Of a stretch of DNA of 35,295 nucleotides, positions 16,407 through 26,878 are shown piece after piece. The notes under the pieces are model-generated. The model searched no databases, was not told the DNA's origin, and was given only the letters and a program-made list of their open reading frames with translations. The position numbers and the translations under genes are program-made. The DNA comes from an uncultured Planctomycetia bacterium (GTDB taxonomy: Bacteria; Planctomycetota; UBA1135; GCA-002686595), in contig CALKYE010000025.1 in assembly GCA_938003765.1 (NCBI GenBank), forward strand, positions 1 through 35,295, written 5' to 3'. Every line of letters begins with the position of its first letter. Positions within the stretch are counted from its first letter, which is position 1.

Positions 16407-16412
16407 ACTCTA
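16407..16412 (-). promoter_or_regulatory. -10-like box TAGAGT of ptsI
   Basis: TAGAGT on the minus strand lies 83 bases before the ptsI ATG, in the 292-base divergent region shared with the membrane coiled-coil gene. There is no -35 match. Confidence 0.3.
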
Positions 16413-16615
16413 ACCAACGCGACGCGCGTGCTTCGACGCGCCGGTCCAACGAGCGCGAGCGCGCGGTCCGCCCAGACCTCGACGTGCGCACGTGGAAAGT
16501 CCTTCGACACGACGCGCGGTTCGCTGCGTCGCTTCCGGGCGCCGGGCTTCAGCGGCGGTCGGCCAATCTCCGACTCTCACTCGCTGCGCCACCCTCGGCG
16601 CCCGAGCCATTCGCC

Positions 16616-17734
16616 ATGCCCAAGCCGCACCGAGCCGTCCCCCAATCGCCCGCCCCGGAAATCGAGTCCCAGATCGAACTGGAGAGCCCGGCCAGCGCAC
16701 CGGTTGCGCCGCAGGCGCGCTCGAACGGCGCGAACTCCGCAGGCGGCGGCGACGCCACCGCGTGGATGCTCCTGGGACTGCTCGCGCTCGCCGGCGGCGT
16801 CGCGCTGATGGCGCTCCCGAGCCTCTCGTGGACCGCTGCGAAGGTCGCGAGTCGGCTGGGCGAACTGGGCGTCGAGTCGGGCGTCGTGATGCTCGGCGGA
16901 GCGCTGATGATGGTGCTGGGGCTCGTGCGCCGCGGTCAGCACGCCGCGCGCGTCGAGATGCAGTACGACGCTTCGCTGCTGTTCGAGCAGATCGCCGCGG
17001 AGCTGGTCGAGATCCGCTCGTCGCTCGAGTCCACCCGCGCGCGCGAGGAGTCGAGCGTGCGCCAGATCGACGAGCTGCGCCAAGAGCTCACGCAGACGCG
17101 AGGCGCGCTGTCGGAAGCGATCGAGCGCAATGCGCCTCGCGACAACAGCGACGCGGTGTTCCAGCTCGCGGCGGGACTCGACAAGCTCGGCCTGCGCGTC
17201 GAACAACGGCTGCGCCTGCACCACAGCGCGCTGCAGGACAGCGTCGAAGAACTCTCGGCCACCGTTGAACACTCGCGCCGCAGCCTGGAAGAGCTGCTGC
17301 AGACGCGCAGCCAGCCGCTCCCCGAGAGCGCGCTCGTTCAGGAGCCGTACGCCGAGCAGCCGGAGGCCGAGTACGTCGCCGAGGCGCCCGTGGCGGAGTA
17401 TGTGGAGTCGGAGGTCCCGACGCCGGAGGAGCTGGCGCCGCAGTCGAGCTCGCTGGGGCTGCTCGATCAGTTCGAAGACGTCGCCGCGCCTTTGCCGGCC
17501 GTGTCGCACGAGCACGCGTCGCACTCCGACGAGTTCGACATGGGCGGCGCGCAGACGCAGGCCGACCTCGAACGCGCCGCGCGCAGCTCGCGGGTCGACT
17601 CCACCTGGGACGAGCAGCTGATGGTCGAGACCCAGCAGGACCTCGACACCAAGACCAAACTGCTCCAGCTCGAATCGCTGCTCGGAGACGAACGGCTCCG
17701 CGCCGCGCTCGAAGCGATGCGGCGCCAGGGCTGA
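16616..17734 (+). CDS. Unknown membrane protein with two helices and coiled coil
   Basis: This 372-residue protein is of no recognised family. ATG 16616 was chosen (GCC-ATG context) because the sequence before it is Arg/Ser/Pro-rich and uncharacteristic. A Pro/Ser/Ala-rich N-tail of about 45 residues precedes two membrane helices at about 48-68 (WMLLGLLALAGGVALMALPSL) and 84-104. Residues about 110-230 form a long coiled coil rich in Glu, Arg and Leu heptads. An acidic, Pro-rich and probably disordered segment follows (about 232-300). The protein ends in an amphipathic Leu/Glu/Arg helix from about 340. The layout is that of an inner-membrane anchored scaffold. It is divergent from ptsI and convergent with tex across a strong hairpin. 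I cannot assign a function. Confidence 0.75.
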   Translation: MPKPHRAVPQSPAPEIESQIELESPASAPVAPQARSNGANSAGGGDATAWMLLGLLALAGGVALMALPSLSWTAAKVASRLGELGVESGVVMLGGALMMVLGLVRRGQHAARVEMQYDASLLFEQIAAELVEIRSSLESTRAREESSVRQIDELRQELTQTRGALSEAIERNAPRDNSDAVFQLAAGLDKLGLRVEQRLRLHHSALQDSVEELSATVEHSRRSLEELLQTRSQPLPESALVQEPYAEQPEAEYVAEAPVAEYVESEVPTPEELAPQSSSLGLLDQFEDVAAPLPAVSHEHASHSDEFDMGGAQTQADLERAARSSRVDSTWDEQLMVETQQDLDTKTKLLQLESLLGDERLRAALEAMRRQG

Positions 17735-17751
17735 ACCGCGCGCCGCGACGG

Positions 17752-17784
17752 CGCGACCTGCGTCCCAGATGGGATCAGGTCGCG
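17752..17784. terminator. Strong symmetrical hairpin between convergent genes
   Basis: CGCGACCTG (17752-17760) pairs perfectly with CAGGTCGCG (17776-17784). Inside it, TCCC and GGGA form a second stem around an AGAT loop. It lies between the membrane coiled-coil gene and tex, and covers the tex stop codon (17775-17777). It lacks a T-run, but position and strength suggest a bidirectional terminator or 3'-end stabiliser. Confidence 0.6.
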
Positions 17785-20700
17785 TCGGCGCCGCTGGCTT
17801 CGGACTCGCTCCGAGGCGCGGGCTGCCCGCCGCCCGATTCGGCGGACTGGGGCTCAGCGGCCTTGAAGAACTTCGCGAAGGGCTTGTTGCCGACCTTCGA
17901 CGACAGGGAGCGCATCTCGTCCGGCGAGAGCCGTTCGTCGCTCGCGCCGCGATCGCGCGGTCCGCGGCCACCGGCCCCGCCGCGGCGATCACCGCCGAAG
18001 CCGCCGCCGCCGCCGAACCCGCCGCCTCCGCCCTCGGGGCGACCGCCGCGACGTTCGCCGCCGAAGCCGCGCCCGCCCTTCTTGCCGGTCACCAGGCCAT
18101 CGCGTCGCGTGGTCGCCGCGCGCACGGGAGCAGCAGGCTCGCGCCGCTCCTCGACGCGCGGACCGCCGCGCCGGTCCGGTCGGCCGTGGCCGTGGCCGTG
18201 CGGTCGACGATCGCCGTCGCCGCGCTCGTACGGCCGCGGCGCGCGCTCGGGCTCCGGAACGTGCTTGAGCGACAGCGCGACCCGCGGCGAAGCGCCGTCG
18301 AGGATGCGCAACCGCACGCACTGACCGATGCTCACGAGCTCGCGCGCATCGCGCACGTAGCGTTCGGACACCTCGCTGACGTGCACCATGCCGTCCTGCT
18401 CGAGTCCGATGTCGACGAAGGCCCCGAAGCTGGCCACGTTGGCGATCACGCCCTCGATCACGCGATCGCGCGAGAGCGTCACGCGATCGGTGTCGTGCGA
18501 CAACAGACGCGGGATGTGCATCGGCGGCCGCGGATCGCGGCCGGGGTGCCACAGCTCGCGCATCAGGTCGCGCCAGAGGAACTCCTCGACTCCGAAGTCC
18601 TGGCGGCGCAGCCCCTTGGTCACGCCCGGCCGACCGAGGCTCTCGGCCACGGTTCCGCCGGAGTTCTCGAGCAGTCGTCGCGCGACGTCGTACTGCTCGG
18701 GGTGGAGGCTCGTGCGGTCGAGCGGCTCGACCCTGCTCTGCACGCGCAGGAACGCCACGGCGTTGGTCCACTGCACTTCGTCCAGGAGACCGTCGGCGCG
18801 CAGATCCTCGCGGCTCTCGAACGGCGCTTGCTCGCGCCGCGCGATCAGCTTCTGCGCCAACTCCTTGTTGAGGCCGGGCACGTGCGAGAGGAACGCCACC
18901 GACGCGCGCTGCACGTCGCAGCCGATCGCGGCGACGCACGACTCGATCGTGTCGTCGAGCACGCGCCGCAGGTTGGCCTTGCTGACCAGCCCCTGCTCCG
19001 CGCCCAGGCCGAGGTTCTTGGGATCGATCTTGAGGATCTCCGCGGCCGGATCCTGCAGGCGCCGGCCGAGCGAGATGGCGGCGCGCTGGGGCACCGAGTG
19101 CTCGCCCAGTTCCGCTCGCGCCACGTCCGAGTTGGTGTAGCTCGGCAAGCCGGAGTCATTCACCAGCATCACCGGCGTGCGGTTGCCGCACGCACGCAAC
19201 GCGGCGCGGAGCTTGGACAGCGCGGCGCGCGCGATCTTGGAGTGCCCCAGGGCCATCGCCTGAGGCGCGCGCTCGCCAGCGCCCGCCAGCGCAGCGCTCA
19301 ATTCGGCGCCGAGCGCCGCCTCGTCCTTGCCCTCGACCTCGATCTTGATCGGAGCGAACAGCGGCGCGCCCATCTCGTCGAGCGCGGCCAGCGTCCAGTC
19401 GCCCTTGGCGCTGACGTCGACGGCGGCGACGCACTTGCGGCCGAGCGGCGACGTGAACAGCACCTGGCGCAGGTGCTGCGCGAGGAAGCGCAGGGCCTCT
19501 TCGTCCGCGTGCTCCTTGAGCTCCAGACGCACGTCCGCCTCGATCAGCGGCAGGAGGCGGTGCTCGAGCGTGCGCAGCGCGACCGCGTCGAGGATGCCCG
19601 CGAACTCAGGACGCGTGTGGCGGCCCAGCGCCGAGCGCACCTTGGACATCGCGAGCCGGCGCTCGAGCGTGATGGCCGTGGTGACGGCGCGCTCCTTCTG
19701 CGCCTGACGGATCGCGATGAGTCGGTGACCCTGCAGTTGGCGCAGCGGCTGGCGAATGCGCGTGAGCGGCTTGTGACGGCCCAGTCGCGACTCGTCGACG
19801 GTCGCGCGCACGGTGAGCACGCCGTTCTTGCGCAGCAGCATGCGCACCGCGCCGCGCAGGCGCGGGTTGCGCGCGAGCCGATCGGACAGGATGCGCATCG
19901 CGCCTTCGAGCGCTTCCTTCTCGGAGTGCAGCCCGCGGTCGGGATTGACGTAGGCGGCGCAGACGCGGGCGAGTTCGGGCGTGACCTCGATCGGGCCGTG
20001 CAGCAGCGCGTGTTCTTCGCTGCTGAGCCCGCCGAGTTCCACCTTGGTCGTCACCGGCTCGTGCGCGTCGCCTTCAGCGGCGGAGTCGTTCGCTTGCGCG
20101 TCGCCCTCGCCGCTCGAGCCATCGCCCTCCGACGCTGCGGCTTCGGCGCTAGCGTGTTCGTGCGCGGCCGCTTCGCCAGCCTGCGCTTCGTGCGCAGCGA
20201 CGGCTTCGGCCACGATCGACTCCTGCGTCGCCGCTTCCGAGGCGCCGGCGTCGTGCGCCGCGGACTCGGGCGAGGACGACTCGGACGAGGACGCGCTCGC
20301 GCCCTCGGTTTCTGCAGACGCGGACTCGGAGTGCTCCGCGTCCTCGTCATGGCCCTCGTCGGCGCTGGGCTCTTCGCCCGCCGCGCCGTGAGCGCCGCGA
20401 GGCGGCTTGGGCATCGCCGCGACGAGTTCGTCCGCGAGCCGACCGAGCCCGCGGTCGAGCGCCAGTTGCACTTCCGGCTCCGGCCGACGGTGCGGGAGGA
20501 ACAGGTCCTCGAGTTCGAAGCGATCCATCGAACGCCGCACGCGCTCGAGCGTCGCCTCGTCGGCCTTCACCGGCGCGGAGTCCGACTCCAACGAGCGCAA
20601 GATGGTCCCGCGACGGCGGTCGAGCTCGCTCAACTCCTCGCGCCGCTGCATCAGGCGCCGAATGGCGTACTCAGGCAATCCGCCGGTGCGCTCGCGGCGC

Positions 20701-20819
20701 ACGCGCGCGATGAACGGCGCGCGCAATCCGGCGTCGAGCATCTCCAAGGTGCTGCGAACCTGCTCGGGGGTGATCGAGAACTCTTTCCCGAGGTGCTCGA
20801 CGATCTGGATGGACGTCAC
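17775..20819 (-). CDS. tex: Tex family S1 RNA-binding protein with large disordered additions
   Basis: This 1014-residue bacterial relative of the eukaryotic transcription factor Spt6 should bind RNA or DNA and act in transcription. The N-terminal Tex region starts at residue 1 (FSITPEQVRSTLEMLDAG). A YqgF/RNase H-like domain covers about 460-595 (CVAAVDVSAKGDWTL). Helix-hairpin-helix units follow at about 600-700 (DPKNLGLGAEQGLV, SHVPGLNKELAQKLIARRE). An S1 domain is at 785-853 (GVIANVASFGAFVDIGLEQDGMVHVSEVS). Typical Tex proteins have about 770 residues. Here about 145 extra residues rich in Ala, Glu, Ser and His interrupt the N-terminal region (about 138-285), and a tail with Gly/Arg-rich RGG- and FGG-like motifs extends past 860. 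Both are in frame without stops and look like real disordered segments. A TAGAAT box lies 93 bases before the ATG. Confidence 0.93.
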   Translation of the reverse strand: MTSIQIVEHLGKEFSITPEQVRSTLEMLDAGLRAPFIARVRRERTGGLPEYAIRRLMQRREELSELDRRRGTILRSLESDSAPVKADEATLERVRRSMDRFELEDLFLPHRRPEPEVQLALDRGLGRLADELVAAMPKPPRGAHGAAGEEPSADEGHDEDAEHSESASAETEGASASSSESSSPESAAHDAGASEAATQESIVAEAVAAHEAQAGEAAAHEHASAEAAASEGDGSSGEGDAQANDSAAEGDAHEPVTTKVELGGLSSEEHALLHGPIEVTPELARVCAAYVNPDRGLHSEKEALEGAMRILSDRLARNPRLRGAVRMLLRKNGVLTVRATVDESRLGRHKPLTRIRQPLRQLQGHRLIAIRQAQKERAVTTAITLERRLAMSKVRSALGRHTRPEFAGILDAVALRTLEHRLLPLIEADVRLELKEHADEEALRFLAQHLRQVLFTSPLGRKCVAAVDVSAKGDWTLAALDEMGAPLFAPIKIEVEGKDEAALGAELSAALAGAGERAPQAMALGHSKIARAALSKLRAALRACGNRTPVMLVNDSGLPSYTNSDVARAELGEHSVPQRAAISLGRRLQDPAAEILKIDPKNLGLGAEQGLVSKANLRRVLDDTIESCVAAIGCDVQRASVAFLSHVPGLNKELAQKLIARREQAPFESREDLRADGLLDEVQWTNAVAFLRVQSRVEPLDRTSLHPEQYDVARRLLENSGGTVAESLGRPGVTKGLRRQDFGVEEFLWRDLMRELWHPGRDPRPPMHIPRLLSHDTDRVTLSRDRVIEGVIANVASFGAFVDIGLEQDGMVHVSEVSERYVRDARELVSIGQCVRLRILDGASPRVALSLKHVPEPERAPRPYERGDGDRRPHGHGHGRPDRRGGPRVEERREPAAPVRAATTRRDGLVTGKKGGRGFGGERRGGRPEGGGGGFGGGGGFGGDRRGGAGGRGPRDRGASDERLSPDEMRSLSSKVGNKPFAKFFKAAEPQSAESGGGQPAPRSESEASGADAT

Positions 20820-20912
20820 GAGACGACTCCGCGTGGTGTGTGTGGCTCCGCGGGGGAGCGTTGGACGACGACGGGCATGGACAGGCGCGCCCGCCGCCGA
20901 AATGGGCGCGAC

Positions 20913-20918
20913 ATTCTA
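20913..20918 (-). promoter_or_regulatory. -10 box TAGAAT of tex
   Basis: TAGAAT on the minus strand matches the -10 consensus at five of six positions. It lies 93 bases before the tex ATG, in the 158-base gap after the DJ-1 gene. The upstream sequence is a pure GC run without a -35 element. Confidence 0.45.
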
Positions 20919-20977
20919 GCGGCCGAGCGCGCGCGCGGCGCGCTGAGGTGTTCGGGCCGGCGCGAAGCTGCGCGCGT

Positions 20978-21559
20978 TCAGATACCTACGATCGACGCCA
21001 GGGCCTTGCCGAAACGCATTCCGGCGGCGTCGTCGAGCCCGGTCACGATGTTCCCGTCGATCTCGACCTGGCGCGTGGAGAACTTGCCGCCGGCCTTCTC
21101 GACGACCGCGCGCAGCGACGGCGCGCCGGTCACGCGCTTGCCCTTGACCACGCCGGCGCGGGCCAGGATCTCGACCGAGCGCCCCCACGCAGCCAGGAGT
21201 TTGCGCGCGCTCGCGGCCTCGCGTGCGAGCCGCAGCACGTCGGGGTGATCGGCGAGCGCAGCCGCGCCTTCGCCGCCGACGAAGATCACGCCGGAGTAGC
21301 TCTCCAGGCTCACTCCCTCGAGCGCTTCGTCCACCAGGAACTCGTCCTGGTGACGCCCCTTCACCATCTCGGCGACCTGCGTCGAGACCGAGCGCGTGCC
21401 GACGTGGACGTTGTAGAGGCTCGAGCGCGCGTAGCGCAGGCACTCCTCGCCGTAGTCCTGCGGAGGGACGACGAGCAGCACGATGCTCTTGTACTTCTGG
21501 ACGACCAGCCCGTCGGAGTCGAGTTCGGCCGCGGGGCTCGCATCGTTCTTCTTGGACAT
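20978..21559 (-). CDS. DJ-1/PfpI family protein lacking the nucleophilic cysteine
   Basis: This 193-residue protein has the DJ-1/PfpI (class I glutamine amidotransferase-like) fold. Typical segments are SIVLLVVPPQDYGEECL (about 25-41), SYSGVIFVGGEGAAAL (88-103) and ILARAGVVKGKRVTGAPSL (131-149). At the nucleophile elbow the family normally has A-I-C-H-G before LLA-AG-KGK-T. Here the aligned residues are Ala124-Trp125-Gly126-Arg127-Ser128, so Cys is replaced by Gly and His by Arg. The protein should therefore lack protease, deglycase or glyoxalase activity. The glutamate side of the pocket (GGEG) is kept. It follows the PQQ-like propeller gene by 39 bases on the same strand and is probably co-transcribed. 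A binding or chaperone role is possible but not shown. Confidence 0.85.
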   Translation of the reverse strand: MSKKNDASPAAELDSDGLVVQKYKSIVLLVVPPQDYGEECLRYARSSLYNVHVGTRSVSTQVAEMVKGRHQDEFLVDEALEGVSLESYSGVIFVGGEGAAALADHPDVLRLAREAASARKLLAAWGRSVEILARAGVVKGKRVTGAPSLRAVVEKAGGKFSTRQVEIDGNIVTGLDDAAGMRFGKALASIVGI

Positions 21560-21598
21560 GGCGAAGCGCTGGAGGAGTGGTCGATCAGCGGATGGCGG

Positions 21599-22618
21599 TC
21601 AGGCGGGCAACTCGAACATCGACACGCGAGTCTCTTCGGCGAGCAGACCCGCGCCTTGCGCGACGGTCCAGCCCACGCGCTCGTCGAGACCGGGAACGGC
21701 CCAGTCGCCCAGCGCGCGTCCGGTGAGCGCGTCGCGCACTTCGAGCAGGGCGCCACGCACCAGGTACAGCTTGCCGCTGTCGGAGAAGATCGCCAGCTCG
21801 CCGACCTCGTCGGGGTCGGACAGGCGCAGCTTCTCGAACCACAGCGGCGCGGCCTCGTCGCTCGCCGACGGATCGAAGACCACCAGCGAGGGTCCGCGCC
21901 CGAGCGCGTCGCCGTGCGAGGTCTGCGACAAGTACGCGAGCAACGTCTCGCGCGGCAACGCGGCTTCCAAATCGTCGAGCAGCAGCGCCACGCCGCGCTC
22001 GTCGGCGGTTGCGTCGTGGATCGCGGTCTGCTTGGGCAGCGCGGCCAGTCCGAGGAACTGCCCCTTCTTGGCCGAGAGCACGAGCACGCCGCGCTTCTTG
22101 GTCGCGATCACGGAGTACACGACGAACAGCCGCTCGCCGCAGCGCGCGACGTGGTGGTAGCGCTCGCCGTCGCGGCCGTAGTTCCACAGCTCGCGCAAGC
22201 TCTCGCTGTCGTAGCCGGTCAGGCGCTTGATGCCGAGCACCACGCACACGTCGGCGGCGACCAGCGACGCGTCGAAGGTCGGGATCGTGCCCGCCGCGAT
22301 CAGCTCACCGCTGTCGAGCGACATGCGCACGATGCGGTGGCCTTGCGTCGAAGGCCCGAGCACCACCGCGTCGTTCTTGCGGCCGAAGCCGGCGCCGAAA
22401 CCGCGTCCGTAGCCGACCTCGCAGGGTGAGGTCCACAGCACGTCGCCGCTGTTGCGGTCGAGCGCGGCGAGCTTGCCGGGGATGGCCGCATCGATCCAGC
22501 GATCGCCGGCGGGCGGGTCGTACAGGTGCGCCAGCACGGGACCGGCGGCGCCCATGGCGATGCCATCGACCTCGCTCTCGAACTCGCGTGACCAGCGTCT
22601 GCGGGCGGTTTTGGTCAT
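21599..22618 (-). CDS. Cytoplasmic PQQ-like beta-propeller protein
   Basis: This 339-residue protein has repeated propeller blades of the PQQ/BamB-like type. Examples are GKLAALDRNSGDVLWTSPCE (about 48-67) and, at the end, GALLEVRDALTGRALGDWAVPG. Internal blades have patterns such as L-x-x-Y-D-S-E-S-L-R-E-L-W-N. ATG 22618 was chosen since the frame upstream is Ser/Arg/Ala-rich and runs into fusA. There is no signal peptide or lipobox, unlike BamB, so it is probably cytoplasmic. No PQQ ligands or catalytic residues are evident. It lies between fusA (127 bases upstream) and the DJ-1 gene (39 bases downstream) on the same strand. The function is unknown; a protein-binding scaffold is the cautious reading. 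Confidence 0.75.
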   Translation of the reverse strand: MTKTARRRWSREFESEVDGIAMGAAGPVLAHLYDPPAGDRWIDAAIPGKLAALDRNSGDVLWTSPCEVGYGRGFGAGFGRKNDAVVLGPSTQGHRIVRMSLDSGELIAAGTIPTFDASLVAADVCVVLGIKRLTGYDSESLRELWNYGRDGERYHHVARCGERLFVVYSVIATKKRGVLVLSAKKGQFLGLAALPKQTAIHDATADERGVALLLDDLEAALPRETLLAYLSQTSHGDALGRGPSLVVFDPSASDEAAPLWFEKLRLSDPDEVGELAIFSDSGKLYLVRGALLEVRDALTGRALGDWAVPGLDERVGWTVAQGAGLLAEETRVSMFELPA

Positions 22619-22745
22619 GATCGGAATGGTACGGATCACACGGGCGCGAGTCTCGTGCGCGCGCCCCGGATGCGCGAGCGGCGCGCCGCTGATGCGACAC
22701 GCCGCCTGCTGTGGAAACTGCGCTGCGCCGGAGCGCGGCAGCGAA

Positions 22746-24854
<2,109 letters not shown>

Positions 24855-24947
24855 GGAATACGAACTTGGCGTAGAGGGCAGGCGGCGCGGGCGAGCGGGC
24901 GACCGGGTGCGGCCGCGCAAGCGCTCGAGGGCGCGCTTGGAACGCGC

Positions 24948-24961
24948 CAAAACCCGTTTTG
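24948..24961. promoter_or_regulatory. Palindrome CAAAACCCGTTTTG downstream of the fusA promoter
   Basis: CAAAAC and GTTTTG form a perfect inverted repeat around CC, just downstream of the -10 box and so near the expected start of the fusA transcript. Such AT-rich palindromes are rare here. It could be an operator or part of a leader structure; no known regulator can be named. Confidence 0.35.
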
Positions 24962-24971
24962 CGAGGCGAAT

Positions 24972-24999
24972 AGGTTAGCGAGAGGCCCCGGAGCGTCAA
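24972..24999 (-). promoter_or_regulatory. Sigma-70-like promoter of fusA
   Basis: On the minus strand the -35 hexamer TTGACG (24994-24999) and -10 hexamer TAACCT (24972-24977) are 16 bases apart. The predicted transcript starts near 24966, giving a leader of about 110 bases. It lies just after the stop of the upstream permease gene and is the best complete promoter in the window. Confidence 0.5.
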
Positions 25000-25020
25000 G
25001 CGAGCCGCGCCGGTGCGACG

Positions 25021-26850
25021 CTAGGAGTGCTCGTGGTCGCGCCCGTGGTGGTGGTGCGCGTGAGCGTGGCCGCCGCCGTGGGCGTGCGCATGAGCGTGCG
25101 CGTGTTCGTGAGGCGCGTCACCGTCGGAGACCCACAGTTGCGCCAGGAATTGGCGCGGCCCGCTGCGCAGGACGACCCACAGGGTCAGCGCCAGCAACAC
25201 CCACGCTGCGGCCCAGTCGAGCGTCCCGTGGGCGTGCTCATGCGCTTCGGCGGCCGCTCCAGGGATCCCCACCGCCGCCGTTCCCAGAACCGCGTTGACG
25301 CCCAATCCCAGGGCGCAGGTCACCGCGACGGACACGCCCACGAAGGCGAGCGCCACGCGCGGCGAGTGCAGGCGGCGCAGCGCCCCGATCGTCGTGAGGT
25401 TGCTGGCCGGCCCGGTCAACAGGAACGCGATCACCGCTCCCGGCGCGAAGCCCTTGGCGAGCAGCAACGCCGCGAACGGGGTCGCCGCGGTCGCGCAGAT
25501 GTACGTGGGGAGCCCGGCCAGGCACAGCAGCAGCACCTGTGCGGCCGGCGGGATCGTGGCCGCGAAGTCGGTCGGGATCCAGGGCTCGATCAGCGCGGTG
25601 AGCACCAGCCCGAGCAGGATCCACGGCGCCAGGTGCGCCCAGGTCTCGAACAACCCGTGGCTGAGCGCCCCGAGCACGTCGCGCGGGCGCTCCACGATCG
25701 AGGACGTCGCGTCGGCGCGGGCCGGAGCGCGCTCCGCCATGGCCCCCACGACCCACGCGACGGCGAGCGCCAGCACCAGCGCGCAGGCGATGCGCGCCAG
25801 GGTCGTCGGTCCGCCCAACATCGGCCACGACAGCAACACCGCGGCGAGGTCGAGCTCGGGCGCCGCCACGAGGAGCGCGAGCGCGGCCGTCGCGCTCACA
25901 CCGCGTCGCATCAGCGAACGGTAGATCGGCAGGACGCCGCACGAGCACACCGGCATCGGCGCGCCGACGGCGATGCCCGCCAGCGCGCGCCGCAGCCGCG
26001 AGCCTCCGGAGAGCCAGCGCGTGGCGGCGCCGGGCAGGAAGGCCTCGATCAGCGCGGCGCCGACGAGGCCGACCAGCAGCGGCACTGAAGTCTCGAGCAC
26101 CAGCTCGGACAGCCGCTCGGGCAACTGCGTGGGACCGTGGTCGTGACCCTCCGCGCCGTGGCCCAGCAGGTACGGCACGAAGAACGCCACCGCGAGGACC
26201 AGGCCGAGCGCCGACCAGGCGTGGCGCTCGCGCTCGTGTTCGTGCATGTGCTCCGCGGACGGCGCGTGCTGCAACACCAAGTGCAACAGTCCGCCCGCGA
26301 GCAGCGCGGAGAGCGCGGCGGTGAACACGCCGTGCTCGATCGGGACGATCACCGGGCCGAACCAGGTGAGCAGAGCCACCGCGGCCAGCGCCACCACCGA
26401 CCACGCGGCGCCGAAGCGCCGGCGCGTCTGGCCCCACAACAGGAGCCCGAGCGGGAGGCGATGCCCGACCACGACCAGCAGCGTGGCGAGCCCGACGCGC
26501 TCGTCGCTCGCCACCGACGCCAGCGCGGCGCTCTCGATCAATTCGTGCGCGAGGAACAGCGCGACGACCAGCACGCCCAGCGAGATGCGCATGTTGTCGC
26601 CGCTGCCTTCGATCAGGCGCTCGGCGAACACCGGCAGCAGCAGGCCCACCGCGAGCAGCACCAGCGCCCACAGCCCCAGGTGCTCGCCCGCCTCGGGGAT
26701 CAGGTGCAGGAACGAGAGCACCACGATGCCGCCGACGGTCGCGCCGTCGATCAGGGCGGGCACGATCGGCCAGCGCCGCGCCACCCGGTCGAGCAGGGGC
26801 CCGACCACCAACGCGAGGGTGGCGATCGCGAGCAGAACGGTCTGGTTCAA
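25021..26850 (-). CDS. ZIP-like / SO_0444-type permease fusion, probable metal efflux transporter
   Basis: This 609-residue membrane protein appears to combine two transporter types. Residues 1 to about 225 resemble a ZIP metal transporter: ALIDGATVGGIVVLSFLHLIPEAGEH (32-57) with the H-x-x-x-E pattern, a second ALFLAHELIES (97-107), and a His-rich cytosolic loop HMHEHERERH (201-210). Residues about 240-530 match the permease family that includes SO_0444-type Cu/Zn efflux proteins: VGAPMPVCSCGVLPIYRSLMRRG (295-317) and LPTYICATAATPFAALLLAKG (447-467). From 581 the tail is largely His/Ala. The CSCG and ICAT cysteines and the His tail point to soft metals such as Cu, Zn or Cd. The start is TTG 26850; no in-frame ATG or GTG lies just upstream. 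It is the last gene of a set with HMG-CoA reductase and an M23-like protein. Confidence 0.8.
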   Translation of the reverse strand: MNQTVLLAIATLALVVGPLLDRVARRWPIVPALIDGATVGGIVVLSFLHLIPEAGEHLGLWALVLLAVGLLLPVFAERLIEGSGDNMRISLGVLVVALFLAHELIESAALASVASDERVGLATLLVVVGHRLPLGLLLWGQTRRRFGAAWSVVALAAVALLTWFGPVIVPIEHGVFTAALSALLAGGLLHLVLQHAPSAEHMHEHERERHAWSALGLVLAVAFFVPYLLGHGAEGHDHGPTQLPERLSELVLETSVPLLVGLVGAALIEAFLPGAATRWLSGGSRLRRALAGIAVGAPMPVCSCGVLPIYRSLMRRGVSATAALALLVAAPELDLAAVLLSWPMLGGPTTLARIACALVLALAVAWVVGAMAERAPARADATSSIVERPRDVLGALSHGLFETWAHLAPWILLGLVLTALIEPWIPTDFAATIPPAAQVLLLCLAGLPTYICATAATPFAALLLAKGFAPGAVIAFLLTGPASNLTTIGALRRLHSPRVALAFVGVSVAVTCALGLGVNAVLGTAAVGIPGAAAEAHEHAHGTLDWAAAWVLLALTLWVVLRSGPRQFLAQLWVSDGDAPHEHAHAHAHAHGGGHAHAHHHHGRDHEHS

Positions 26851-26878
26851 GCGCGCGAAGGTAACACGGCGCCGCGGC

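Noticed and set aside
17769..21248. A 1159-codon open frame on the plus strand across tex and the DJ-1 gene
   Set aside because: It is antisense to two well-supported genes, has Arg/Ala/His/Gln-rich composition and no recognisable domains. Long antisense frames are expected at this GC content.
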